The notes beneath the pieces are model-generated. The model worked only from the letters and a program-made list of their open reading frames with translations. It ran no database searches and was not told the origin of the DNA. From assembly GCA_030374805.1 (NCBI GenBank), contig JARGSG010000031.1, positions 1 to 64,000 of the forward strand: DNA of 64,000 nucleotides. Direction: 5' to 3'. How positions within the stretch are numbered: position 1 is the first letter of the stretch; each line of letters begins with the position of its first letter. Below are positions 1-12,170 of the stretch, piece after piece. Origin of the DNA: Gracilaria gracilis (taxonomy: Eukaryota > Rhodophyta > Florideophyceae > Gracilariales > Gracilariaceae). Both the position numbers and the translations under genes were made by a program.

Positions 1-648
1 TATATTATGAAAACGACGCACAGCAGTCTCTCAGAACTTGACCGCAGGAAATGGAAGCGAGAGATATTAGAGTTTTGCCGTGATTATGAGTTTCTCGGCG
101 GTGTCGACATTATCTAGCAGCAATCCACTGGTCCTTATACCACTAGAATTTTGTTCCGGTATCATAAAAAACGCTCCCAACCACCGAGACCATCTTTGAA
201 AATGCAGACATTAACGCCAAAGTACCTTCAATTCTACTGCTGTGCACGACAAACAGGGCCAATCTCATGGAAAGGAATATGATTCTTTCATTTCTCGAAA
301 TGGCAACGTTCGTTAGGGAGCGTAATGTCTGGTATTATAAGAGCGGCAAGTTAGTTGATGTTGATGACCAAGGAGTGTAGGCCCATCTCATCTCGTTCCT
401 CGATTGCTCTAGATACCGAATCAGGCCTGAACATGTACTTCTAAGAATACAACATGATGAGGTGCGCAACGTCACGGATGAGGTTTTGATCCGCAGTTTG
501 ACCGGGGATTATGGACATGATAGTCGTGGAACTTGCGTATTATTTCCTGTGGTATTGAAAAGGATGAAATACAATTTGTAGTATTCTTCAATTTGTCGGT
601 AAAGGAATCACTACACGTATCCGTCCAATCCTTAGATCGGCAGAAATC
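1..648. other. Left flank, no gene recognised
   Basis: All frames are short and I see no conserved motif. The only ATG-initiated frame at the edge (positions 8-118, plus strand, 36 codons) is basic and resembles nothing I know. The stretch is probably intergenic or decayed repeat sequence. Confidence 0.4.
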
Positions 649-2821
649 TTAAAATCGGCAAAGCCCTCCTACCCCCAGGTTCGCCGTTTTGCCTTCAATG
701 TAGAAGAAAGAAGAGAACAATTCCAATCCTATCTCATCTCCCGCACCAACGCGAGTTACGATAGACAATGTAAACACACTTTTGAAAAGCGCGCGCTTTC
801 TTCTTTCCAACCATGTACATTTGCCCCGCGTTACTCATCCACGTCCAGCGCAGTGATGGAATAGAATATACTGGCCAAAAATGGACTCTCGCCACGCCAT
901 CCTTCAAGCGGCAGTGTACGAACGGTTCACCAAGAACTCGTCGTGGCATGTGTTAACCAAGGACCACGCCATTAGCATTGGAATGCTTCGCAGAACCTAC
1001 ACTTCCTGGATCAGGAAATATCCCGCCTCGCAACCGCAGGCGCCAAAAGATATCCATCTCGATCCTAAACCGAAAGGCCGCCCCACAGTCCGAACTGCAG
1101 ATGAAGAATGTACTATCGCGGAACTTGTACTTTATTATGCCGACAATAACACGCCACTCACAAGGCAAGGCATTCGAGACCTGGTGCAGGACTACGTCTC
1201 CCTTCTGCCACCATCACAGCAAGCGGAAGTGGGGTTCTTCAACAATCGCCCGTCTAATAACTGGGTAACTGCGTTTTTAAAGCGCAATGATCTGCAGATG
1301 CAACACGTCCAGCTTATGGAACAGAAGCGGGTTAAAGCAGTAACGCCGGAAAATCTCACGGAGCATATCGCAAGAGTTGAGGCTGCGCTTACTAGATATG
1401 GCATACATCATCCCCGTTTCATTTTCAACACTGATCAGACTGGAGCTTCTTTCTACCAAATGAAGGGCAGAAGTCTCCGTAAAGGTGTTGGAGCTGTTGG
1501 CGCTCGCCTTATTCAGAAGGCACTTACCACGAAAGGTTCTTTGGACCGCGTCACAGTCATGTGCGTTGTGGCTGCTGACGGTACGGCCTATAAGCCCGCA
1601 ATTATCTTCCCAGGAAAACAAGCGCAGTTCCGCCGCGTCCGCGGTGAGGTGCAAACGTTGCAATCCATGTTGCCACCCTGCTATCTTTTTCAACGCAATC
1701 CACCAGGCGCTGATACAGACACTGTGTTCGGATGGGCACAAGGGTTCGTCGGGGAAACACAGCATTTGCGCCAGAATGGGCAACGTTTGCTGCTTGTGCT
1801 CGATGTCTACGGAGCCCATGTCCAGTACAAAACCTTGAAGTTGTTCAAGGAAAACAACATTATTGTCATTGCTCTTCCCGCGCATACGTCCCATATCACA
1901 CAGCCGTTGGACGAGAGCGTTTTCAGCTCGTACAAATCTCATTTGCAGCAAGAACTGCAAAAGGCCGCCCGGCAGAAGCAAAATCTGAACGCTTTTGATG
2001 TAGCACGTTGCATAAGCAACGGTTCTTCTAGTTCCCACATAGCGCTGAACATACGCTCCGGTTTCCACAAAACCGGAGTATGAAATATGAAGTTGATGAA
2101 GCCATGCATGGCGCCGTTGCAGAAGTATCTAACGCAAACGAATGGCAGAAAAATTAGTCCGGTTACTGTAGAAGAACTACTCGAATACTTTCAAAAACGA
2201 CACCGTACGTTGCTTTGTGACGCTGTTGTCGAGGAGGAAGGGCATGTGCGTATTGTCACAACGGCTGGTGCACATTTGACTTCGAATGTCGTTTTGGAGG
2301 CGGTACAAAAGCGCAGTGCTGCTCGTCAGGCAAAGATGAAAGAAGCCAAAGCGCGCGAGTTGGCGGCTGCCTACAAGGAGCCGAAGGCCGACATCACGCG
2401 CTTAGTCCAGTTAGCGCCGCAGCGGAACACTCTCCGCCATCGTCTCTTTGAAACGAGAAAGGCGCGTAGGGAGCTGCGTCGAGCAAGGTCTCGTGGTGGC
2501 GTGTTGGCTGGAGAGTTGGAATTCTAGGAGGTGGGAATTGAGATATGAACGTTGAAAACCTGTCAATGAATATGTGCGTTAGAAGGCGCCTATTTCTTGT
2601 TCAATTGAGGGAATCGGGCTTTTTGTGCTCTCTGAAGTGGGTACTTGCAGTTGACCTAGCGCGTGCCGTAAACTATCTATTGTTCCGTCTGTTGGACCTA
2701 TCATGGGCGTAGGTCTTGGCTCTTCGTTGGCTGAGTTGGGAGCCGATGGAAAGGGTGGTTTCAGAGATAGAGCCATTTGACTGAAACCGGTTCACGAAAT
2801 TTTGGTACCTTGCCGATTTAA
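649..2821 (+). mobile_element. Candidate pogo/Tigger-type DNA transposon
   Basis: Around the transposase frame lie a left motif TTAAAATCGGCAAAG (649-663) and, inverted, a right motif CCTTGCCGATTTAA (2808-2821). They match in about 13 of 15 positions. A distance of about 2.2 kb is normal for pogo/Tigger elements. I did not find a convincing flanking TA duplication, so the ends are tentative. The transposase assignment is much firmer than the terminal repeats. Confidence 0.35.
881..2527 (+). pseudogene. DDE transposase of the pogo/Tigger (DDE_1) family, one in-frame stop
   Basis: This encodes a cut-and-paste transposase of the Tc1/mariner-pogo superfamily acting on its own element ends. The N-terminal part (about residues 1-150) should carry the helix-turn-helix DNA-binding region. 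The catalytic core shows all three acidic positions: D185 in FNTDQTG, D308 in LVLDVYGAH, and D344 in HTSHITQPLDES, the hallmark of DDE_1 enzymes. After ...FHKTGV there is an in-frame TGA at 2081-2083; the same frame then continues to 2527 with a basic, Arg/Lys/Ala-rich tail of about 147 residues. Counting through the stop, the length is about 548 codons, usual for the family. There is no frameshift, so this is either a young pseudogene or a one-base error. I take the ATG at 881 as the start. It has no related genes as neighbours. Confidence 0.85.
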
Positions 2822-2931
2822 CGGTCGGACATATACTGTACAAGAAATGCATTCCTCAATACGTCAACAAATCCCGAGATCAACCGCTTACCTGTGGCCT
2901 ATAAGAAGACCCTCAAGAAGAGTTGCCAGAG
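2528..2931. other. Spacer, no gene recognised
   Basis: No supported gene. The right candidate transposon end lies at 2808-2821. A short minus-strand frame (2579-2776) has no recognisable motif. Confidence 0.4.
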
Positions 2932-5219
2932 ATGAACTTGGGCTTCATCACCAGTAACCATCGTGGCTCGTGTGCAGTGCACAGTCATCATGAGTTGAGC
3001 GAAAGCACTCACTTTGCAAACATTGAAGTGAGAGTCCGGACGAAAAAGCGCCCCCGTTCACACCACCCATCTGGGTTTGTTGAGAAGACCGACTGTCACA
3101 TCACAGTGTCAATATGGAAAACTTTGAAGTCCTTGTCCTCCCACACTGTGGCAAAGTCGTTCAGTCATGTATACAACTTTCGGCATCAATTGAAGTCTTG
3201 GAACGATGCAAAGGTTCTGGCCATTCATGATGTTTCACAAGTGTCAAACTTTGTCCAAAGTACCTGCTTCGGACTAGCTCTTTATGGTGGAGGGAATCGG
3301 TATGGTACAGTAATAGGTATAATACGAGAGTCAGAAACCATATTGCTGCCCATAGTCGTACATGACGAAGAGCCTGTGAGCGCCGTACTGCTTAGAGGAC
3401 CAATTTTGCTTTGCGTGTGTGCTCCCGGTATGGTAGTTCTTGAACGAGATGGCGTAAAGTTGGAAATTAGGGGGGATCCGATTTTGCAGCCCTGGGAAAC
3501 AACATGACTTCGACATGCAATGTGGAAGACGAATCTTTTGCGCTAGCCCGCTCAGCAAGCAGTCACGATGATTCGCATTCCGTGTTCCAAATTTCTTCGA
3601 TTCATTAGAAGGGCAACACTGCTGCTCTGTTTACTGTGGAAGACCAGTTTGATTCTTTTGCAACGCTACGTGCTGCATCGCTAAATCGCCGTCAATTGTT
3701 CTTTTCGACAGCCGGTGGGGTTCTTCACGCCATAGACATGGGTTAGCGGACCAATACCTGGCGAAGTCGAATGCACAGTGACGTTGTGAAACAAGTTCGA
3801 GTCGCAATGCTGCACAATGGTCTACTGATACTTTCGACTTTACGGGAATCTGAAGACTTTTATGCTGCTCTTGTTGCAACCCCTTTGGAATCCTCACATT
3901 ACGTTGGGGACGTTAGAAAGCTCTTCTCCCCTCGATGTGGTCAGGAGAAAGGAGAGAAGCACATTCATTTTTACATTCCATGGCAGAACTTGCTTTTGAA
4001 GGTTAACTACGAAGGAGGAACTTGCTGCGATGAAGAAGATTCTTCCGAAGACTGTTGTTCTAACTCTAGCTCAGGGAACCCTTGTATGTTTCAAATCGAA
4101 GATCATCTAGGTAGGAGACTTGAGAAGGGTATAGACCAGTTTCTTGAAGACAAGGAGCGAATCGATGACAAACAGAAGTTGATGGAGAATGTGCGTGCGT
4201 TACTCACAGAAGAAATTGAACATACGAATGTGAAGAGCTTCGCGCCGATTTTCGATGGCAGAGTCACATGCATCGCTTCTATCCCGCATCGAAGTGCTCA
4301 GAATGCCCGACAAACCCAACGAACGTCTGAAGAACCTGTATCTGGACGGGAACGTGGTGGTTCACCATCAGTCGACAGTGATACAATCAGTCACCGAGTC
4401 AACACTCTCAAGCTTATTGACAGTTCGTGTCAGCTTGATCGGCTTCGACCCCGCGTGACCATTGAAACCAAGTTCATCATTGATGAAGTACTCTTTGAAC
4501 AAGATGAGAAAGAAGTGAAAACCGTTCGCGCGAAGTTGAGGTTGCACAGCAATGAACGCATACCTTCAGTTGGGAGCTGCAACGAGATTTCCGTGAGTGA
4601 CAAGCCAGGCCATTTCAGCCTCTGGGCCGCTTCTCCTCTAGCCGTGTTTACAAACAGCTGTAATCTTTCTAATGTCACTTTCACAGCCACAGTTGAGTTC
4701 TCAAATGGCCTTTCACACCCAGTTGGGCTTTTTACACTTGCCAGCCTGATGCGCTCCACGAAAAATGTTGACAACCCCAACCCAGACATCGTTTGTAGTG
4801 TATTCCCCAACGCAAAATATAACATATCGGCTTCCGGAAGAAACAAGAACCATTTGAGGGAGGTATTAGCTGAAGACGACATAGCGCGATATGCAAAATT
4901 CGAAGTTGGAGAACACGCGATTCGAATAGTTTTAGACCTTGCTTTACAAGATGACTTCTCCACTATGCTTGCGACATTGACACTGAGGGCCGGTGATGGC
5001 GTCAATTTTCAAAGCACACCGGAACCCTGTGGACGTTCCTTGTTCGAGGTGGACACAGGCATCACTCTGCTTGAAGAAGAGAAGAAGGTATTGCAGGGCC
5101 TTGTTAGCCAGCAGAACGTATTCGGTTATACAACTGAAGAAGTGGTGGGTTTGATTGAGAAGCAGATAGATGTTGACGATGCATTTGGCTTGCTCGAAGA
5201 ACAACAACTATGGCTGTGA
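2932..5219 (+). pseudogene. Unrecognised protein gene, interrupted by a frameshift and two TAG codons
   Basis: I do not recognise the product. From the ATG at 2932 a frame runs to 3507. At 3504 another frame opens on an overlapping ATGA and continues, apart from in-frame TAG codons near 3606 and 3744, to a stop at 5217-5219. Both parts look like beta-strand-rich repeats (LLRGPILLCVCAPGM, then LNRRQLFFSTAGGVL and VAMLHNGLLILSTL). These are followed by an acidic stretch with clustered Cys and Ser (about 4020-4080), a charged linker and a C-terminal domain ending in a Leu/Glu-rich helix. The layout recalls a beta-propeller plus tail, as in some DNA-repair scaffold proteins, but the similarity is too weak for a family name. 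The TAG interruptions keep frame, so short unrecognised introns are an alternative to pseudogenisation. Confidence 0.5.
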
Positions 5220-6921
5220 AACTTCATTTATTAGACAGCGGTGTTTGCTGCTGGTTTTGAGTACTTGCGCAGAACCTGATCTGTTGTGCCCTACAAAGGC
5301 TTGTGTTCTGTTCAGTGTTATGCGAATAGTGCGCTGATTTCCTTGTAACATGTTAGGGCTGCAAAGGGACCCCCAACTACCTACAGGATAAGGCTTACCT
5401 TGAAATCGTAGCAAGTAACTAGGCGTACAGACCTAGTCGTCTCGGAATCCGGGACGACTGACCACAATAAAAAAGAAGACCTAGCCGTGTTACACTCACT
5501 GAGCTACAATATCACTCTTCTTCTTTTCCTCCTTTGTGTGAAAATGTGTGCGTGAACTACTCGTACGCGTGGCTTTGATAAAGACCCGACGACCTATAAC
5601 ACTTCTATACCGCAGCCACCAACTACCGATCAGTAGCTGTGCTACACTAGCTGTGCCCCAAGTGCTACCCGGACTCTCTCGTCTGTCGAGAGCTGAGTTC
5701 ACAACCGTCGGGTTGGAACCGTTGAGCTCTTCGCAAGTGGGTAACCCCGTTGTCATATCCACTACAGTTTTGCCGGATGGCACGGGAAGAACACCACGAG
5801 CGAACTGAGGGTACTGATATGCAGAGCAGCGATTCAACTTGTTGCATCGTCAATGTAAAGGTTTTATTCCGTCGACCCGTTCATGAATCCGTCATGTTGT
5901 AGTAGCAAGTCGGAGGGCGTTTTGTAAGATGATCCACCTGCTAATAGAATTAATGCTTCGAAGACTTTGATTTACATAACAGTCCTACCGTGAGAACAGA
6001 GAGCTTGCGTACTTCTTTATTCGAATATTGAAGCTTTACTGCATATAGTTGAGTTGTAGCTTCGCAAAAGAGTTACTGACGCAAGAGATTGGACACAAGA
6101 CGCCAAGAATGAACACCAGGTACGGACCACACGATATGGTTGTGATTTCGACAATGGGAGGTACCTTGGCAAAGACAAAATGGTGTACTCTCATTTCCCA
6201 ATAAACCTTGGTACAGTAATTATTTTGAGCCCCTGTCCAAAGCTGGAATGGGAAAGAAATATTGAAAGGCATGCGGAGGCAACGGTGTACGAGGATTACA
6301 CATACTTTCGTGTTGATGCTTATCTGTCATGACGCGCGTGCAGGCCTTCGTAGAGTACCAAGACACAATTCGCCGGTGAAAACTTTCGAACTTCGAGACT
6401 AGCTCCGTATGTCTCACGTACAAGCGTGAAGTCGGAAGGTAGTGCCGCTGAAGAGTAATGGTGTCGTGGAGGTAATTGATTGTGAGACCGAAAAAACGTG
6501 GTGGTGACATAACCATATTGGATCCGACAACACGAAAAACAAGTATATCAGCTAGATAATTGAAGCATAGTTTCGATTGAGAAGGAATTCATGTTGGGTC
6601 TTAAAGTTAGACTGGTTCTTTCGGATTGTACATTTAGCTTGATAGTCGACGGCGTTAGAGATTTGCACGGAAGTTTCGGTGTAGTCATCTGATTGCTCTT
6701 GGCGAAGTGTCTACATCGAAACAGAGTATCATGATCCAATGGTTGTGAAGAAAGAGTGCTAGTGTATCCGCATCGAACTCAAAACTTGTCCTCCATCAGC
6801 ATGGGTGTCATGACTTCCTTCAATGTTAGTAGCCAAAATGTGCTTGGTAGAGCGATCCTGAAACTGCTGCGGTACAACAAAATTTTGCTGCTCTTGTCTG
6901 TTACATGGATTAGACACATCT
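5220..6921. other. Long non-coding stretch
   Basis: No frame here carries a recognisable domain; the longest (about 113 codons, minus strand, 5496-5837) is Arg/Ser-rich and overlaps plus-strand frames of similar quality. A strong hairpin sits at 5434-5460. The 3' end may hold downstream sequence of the dnaE relic, whose tail ends at 6922. Confidence 0.4.
5434..5460. repeat. Near-perfect hairpin
   Basis: Arms AGTCGTCTCGG and CCGGGACGACT pair over 11 positions (one T-G wobble) around a 3-base AAT loop. It lies about 220 bases after the stop of the preceding plus-strand gene, so it could be a 3' structure or a repeat end. No T-tract follows, and the setting is eukaryotic, so I do not call a terminator. 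Confidence 0.6.
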
Positions 6922-9900
6922 CTAGCTCCTCTCCAGACACTTTGAAATCGACTGAACAAGTTTCTGAAATTTATTAATGGATATATTCAGGGGCTCCTGC
7001 TTCTCCCTGCAAAAGAGCACAACGACTATTAGACCAAAAGACCTAACTCGCTTTCGTCCCCCAGTTGGCTCAGTTTTCCGTACATCGATTAGTACGTACA
7101 TACTTCTCTCTCCTACGAATGACAGCTTCCCAGTTACCCTCAACATCACGTTTTTCTCCACGAGTTTCGAAGCGGATATGCCACTAATTCCAGTAAGAAC
7201 GCATTCGTATCCCGAGTGATGACGAGCTACGTCACTAGCAAACAAGCAAACTGCGTCTAACAGACCTTCAAATCCAAACGAGTCAAAATCGACTAGCATT
7301 CCCTCTGTGATATCTAAGTCCGAGTCATGCACGGGTGCAGATTCGTACAACTCTTGTGAGTCTGCGAATACCAAGCTTTGACCGATGGAATAAGTACTTG
7401 TATCGGGTCGTGCGCTATCACCAGAGAAAAGATGTGACTGAGCATTCGCTTCGGCTTTAGATCGTCCCTGCTCCTCTACTGTATCCCGTTTGAGAGCGCT
7501 AAAGCTTTCGCTGCCAATCTTTGGTCGTACTTCGGCAAGATGCTTCACCTGCGAATCGAGAGTAGTGCTATGCAAGTTCGCTTCAAGTCGGGCTCGAACC
7601 TGCTCATCCTCGCGTGGCACAGTAAGAAGAGAAGACTTGGCCTCTTCACTGTATCGTAAGAAAGAATCTGAAGGAGCAAAGTCGTTCATTCGTAGTCCGG
7701 CGCAGAAAACCTGTTCGGCAAAGGTGTCGCGCTTCGAAACCCACTTCATACTGTTGATCACTGCCTCCCTTTTGTTACTACGCCATCCCATGTCTGCCTC
7801 GCTGCATGAATGAATTGGGCGCTCACACTCTTGGGCTCTCGTATTGATCACAGTTTCCGGTAATGGCCTCGCCGCACTCGGTAGTACTTGTGTCTCCTTG
7901 TCCATAGAAGTTGCGGTAGCGGAAGTATCCTGAACACTTAACGAAGATGCATAAAACTCTTCTATTTGGGGCGGCGAATGATCATCAGTTTGGTCGCTGC
8001 TACATTCGCTGGGTATTCGTACGAACCCTTCATCGGAAACCTCCTCTCGAGGTTCCTGAACGCCATGAGGTATGATACTCTCTGCAGCTTTAGCTGTATT
8101 CTCATGCATAGTTTTCATCTCATTTCGATCATCCATATCATCAAAACATAGCATGAAACTGCTAGTAATATCTGCTAGACTATCGGACACCGAGATATCC
8201 ACACATTCCACCCCTCTTCTTCTTTGCAGCTCAGAGACAAGTGCATCGCTTTTCGATGGGAATCGAAATTCGTTCCCAACGTTTGATGTCGAAACTGTGT
8301 TACCATTTTCGTCGAGAAAGCGCAGCAGAAGCGGCACTCGATTCTTTTCGTGCAGGGGTTTCGATTTAATCCATCTTCGTCTTTTGGTATGAATGTTACT
8401 TCTATCCTCTCCTCGATATGTTTCTCCTAGAACATTTTTTGCAATGCTCCTGAGAACATCTAAACGTACAGCTTTCGATCGCTTCGGATCATATCTCGCT
8501 GTTACGACGACGGCGTGGAGTTCCTCAACTCGTTGTACGTCGTCAACGACTACCTGAACTGTACCAGACGATTCTCTGTCTATTTTCCCTCATACAACCA
8601 CTCTGGCATCTTCTTGAACTACATATTGTGAATCTGGTTCATCGCTGTCCGCTTCTTGGTTGATCGAGGCCTCAGCACTCAAGGAACGGTGTATCGTTTG
8701 TTCGACCAATTCGTATTGGCCTCGAAACACAACGCCAACCACACGACTTGTCGAATCTTCAATCACCCATCTCGCCATTTTACTTCCCTTGGCAGTAATC
8801 ACCTTCTTCAATTCAGTTACACAAGACAAGATCATGACTTCGGCGCCATTTGGAAGGGTGGGGGCAATCGACTCCGACCTCTCCGATCCGCTCACCTCAT
8901 AACTATTGTCGGCCACTTCTCCGACAAAGAAACGACTTGTGTACATCCAAGAAACTTCGCAACTTCCTGTAGGTCTTCAAGGGGGTGACCTGAGGCATAA
9001 AATCCTATGGATGCCTTCTCCCCAGAAAGACGTTCAAGATCAGTAAAATCTGGGCGCTCCTCGCCAGCACGGGCCAACTCAATTGCTGCCTCTTCCCATG
9101 CCGTTCTTTCCAACTCGATTAGCTTTTCGATATCTTCCCGTGCTGTTTTCTTGCTCTCCCACCTTTTCTTCTTATCACGTAGTTTGCGCCGCAATGTCAA
9201 CAAACCTTCAAACTCCTCAAGCAGAACCCTGCGATTTGAATGAAGCTCATCAAAAGCCCCAGCTTGAATAAGAGCGGCGATTGCTCTCTTGTTCAGTACT
9301 CGCAAGTCAACACGGTTAATTAAGTCCACGATGCTCCTAAAAAGCCCCCCCGTATCTCGCTTGTCAATAAGGGCCTGACTTACCGACGAACCTACTGTTT
9401 TCACAGCTTCAAAACCAAAGCGTACCATACTTGTACCATCTTGGTGATGAACAGTGAAGCCAAGTCCTGAGGTGTTCACGGATGGAGGAAGATTTCGAAC
9501 TCCCAGCATCCTTGCATCGGTCAAGTAACGGACTAGCTTCTCAGACTATTGCATGTTGGATGTCAAGAGGCTTGCAGAATATTCAACAGGATAATTTGCT
9601 TTCAGAAATGCTGTTTGATATGTCAAGTAAGCGTACGCGGTGGAATGGGATTTGTTAAAGCAGTACTCTTCAAACTTCACCATCATGTCAAACAGCTTCT
9701 CAGATACGCCTTCTGAGATCCCTCTCTCACCTGCGCCCTTTACGAACCTTGGGAGTTCCTTCTCCATGTCCTTCAGCTTCTTTTTTCCCATGGCTCGACG
9801 TAGAATGTCTGCTTGTCCCAAGCTGTAGCCGGCAAGATCTCGAGCGATGCGCATGATTTGTTCTTGGTACACCATGATACCATAAGTCTCCTTAAGTATG

Positions 9901-11310
9901 GGCTCCAGAAGCGGATGGTTGTACTCAATAGGTTCCAACCCATGCTTTCGACCAATAAACTTTGGAATCAAACCAGCATCTAACGGACCAGGTCTGTACA
10001 AGGCAAGAATTGAAGATATATCTTCTAGCGACGTAGGTCTAAGCTCTCGAACAATGTTACGCATACCAGAGGATGCATCTAATTGAAAGATGCCATCCAA
10101 TTCTCCTTCTGATATTAATCTGTACGTATTTTCATCGTCAAGAGGAAGCGCATCAACAGAAAAGTCAAGATCCTGATCAATGCCTTGTTCCCGCCTCCCT
10201 TGATTGATAAACTCCAAGGCCTTCTCTATGACGGTCAAGTTCTTTAAGCCCAGAAAGTCCATCTTTAGCAAACCAACAGACTCGACATATTCCATCGCAT
10301 ACTGGGTAATGGTTTCGCCATGTTTGGCTAAAGGAACTATGTCTGTCAATGGATTCGCAGATATCACGACAGACGCCGCGTGAATGCCAAATGTTTTGTT
10401 TGTACCTTCGATGCGCTGCGCTTTATCCAGCCACTCTCGACATTCGGGATGGCTTTCTACAGCTTTTCTGAAGTTCTTACTTGATCGTTTGATCGAGAGT
10501 AAGTCCTTCAAGGTCACCGGCTTCCCAAGACTGACTGGGATGAGTTCAGTCAATCGGTCTACTTCCTTGTATGGCACATTACGTACTCGAGCAACATCTT
10601 TCAGCACTGCCTTGCTCTTCAGCCGATTGAAAGTGATAATTTGTGCACCTAGCTCTGACTATATCGTTCAGTCACATACGCAATGATCTTTTCTCTTCCA
10701 TCTACAGAAAAGTCGGTGTCAATGCCCGGCATGCTCTTTCGTTCAACATTGAGAAGCCGCTCGAAGAGCAAGTTAAACGGAATCGGGTCCACATCCGTTA
10801 TACGGAGCGAAAATGCAACAAGTGACCCGGCTTCCAACAAGGATGTTATGAGTCCTGGCAAACCGGATGTAAACCCATACTACCAGAAATTACGATGAGA
10901 AACCCATGCGACGAATCATATCCAGTTCCACGTCCAGACGTCCAATGTAAGTTCTCTCTGAGCCTGAAGGGATCAAACCCGATTTGGTTCTTGCATTCAA
11001 TCGCTCCTGTAGTCCCAGACGAGCAACATGGCACAAGCAATCATCATGAGAGCTGGCAAACTTCTTAGGTATTGGAAAGTCTGGAATTCTAGTCGCGCCG
11101 AATAAGTTGTGTGACTCAACCTTGTTCGCCACCTGAAGCGTATTGTACAGAGCTTCGCCCCCTGCGTTCAATGGTAAATGATCCACGAAGCATTGGCGCA
11201 TTTCATCAATAGATTTGAAGAACTCGGTTCCGGAATAGCGCAGCCAGTTTTCATCGGATAATTGTTCTGCATGCTGCCGGCGGCAATGGGCTTGACAATC
11301 CTATCAGACG
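6922..11310 (-). pseudogene. dnaE: DNA polymerase III alpha subunit (DnaE), cyanobacterial type, decayed
   Basis: DnaE is the catalytic replicative polymerase of bacteria; a nuclear copy would be expected to serve the plastid. Reading down the minus strand: the region before the palm (11201-10890, ending ELDMIRRMGF); the palm with PGIDTDFS (10649-10861) and [12 protein letters not shown], which keep the three catalytic Asp positions; the well-kept fingers/palm block 10607-9546 ([34 protein letters not shown]); the helix-hairpin-helix part (9524-8892); the OB fold (8946-8590); then a 500-residue tail to 6922 with acidic, Ser-rich low complexity not seen in bacterial DnaE. Lesions: TAA near 10890 plus loss of most of the PGRGSGAGS loop, a 1-base loss near 10650, TAG at about 9546-9548, a frameshift near 8900-8946, and TGA near 8587. 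The N-terminal PHP domain is not found upstream. Sequence details match cyanobacterial DnaE best. Confidence 0.9.
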
Positions 11311-12170
11311 TAGCATCCCTCTGAGTTTCGATGCAGCAGTTTGTGAATGCTGTCTCTTCTCAAACGAGGCAAAGCCTACAATCTTCTGCAGCGCAACAGA
11401 GCGATTTCGCCACTATGTAGTTGTCGCAGCAGCGTCGTTCTTACTGGTTCTGAACCGCAACTTGTGCGAATCCTTCGCATCGGAAGTACGCGGCGAGGAA
11501 GCAGTATCCACGGACGAATTGGGCGGCGAAGTAGGGCAAAGCGCCGACAAAATGCGCTTGCAAAACGGCATGATCGTGGTGGCGAGGACGCGCCACGAGC
11601 CGGTACGCGCGGCCAACAACAAGCGCGTTGAAACACACACTTCTTTCACAGTGGCCGGTTTGAAATCATACGAAACACTTCGCATCTCGTAGCTTTTCGA
11701 GCGGTCGAACTAGGTTTGCTTCACCGATGACACGCGAAGGATTGCGACGAAGACTCTGAGGCCTACGTGCACTTCATGAAAACAAACTTCGTTACTATGA
11801 GGCATCCGTTAAAAATTGGTACTGTATTGCTCAAAGCCTTAACTCGAACAGTTTTTCCAACGAGCCAGAACCATGGGGAAATAGTCTTGAAGACCTACGG
11901 TCTGTGACATCATTACCATCGGCACAACATCTGGTACAACGAATGCGAGTGTTTTCGTGTCACCTCCGTTGAGAATAGGACAAGCTGTTCTTCCCGGAGA
12001 AGCCATGTCGTCAGCCGTCATAACCGGGACGATGAGACCTCCCTCTTGTCCTTCGTAAACAGCGGTAGATCTTCTTAGCTTTAGCAAAGTTATTATTTAT
12101 TCTTCATCCCAGTTCGCAGGAAGCTCTCCCTTTGGATCACATAGCACAAACACTGCGTTGCTCGCAACCA
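11311..12170. other. Spacer with GC-rich overlapping frames
   Basis: Between 11.35 and 11.69 kb several overlapping frames exist on both strands with no recognisable motif. One minus-strand frame (11685-11413) begins MRSVSYDFKPATVKEV and could be the lost 5' part of dnaE or a transit peptide, but shows no PHP-domain motif. A further minus-strand frame, 12087-11839 (82 codons), lies directly downstream of the channel fragment and may be its decayed 3' continuation. Confidence 0.3.

Noticed and set aside
2932..5219. Naming the gene as a Fanconi-complex-type propeller protein
   Set aside because: Only a loose resemblance in layout and one short segment; insufficient for a family name.
5480..5850. 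Solo LTR
   Set aside because: No matching partner, no TG...CA ends with a target duplication that I could confirm.
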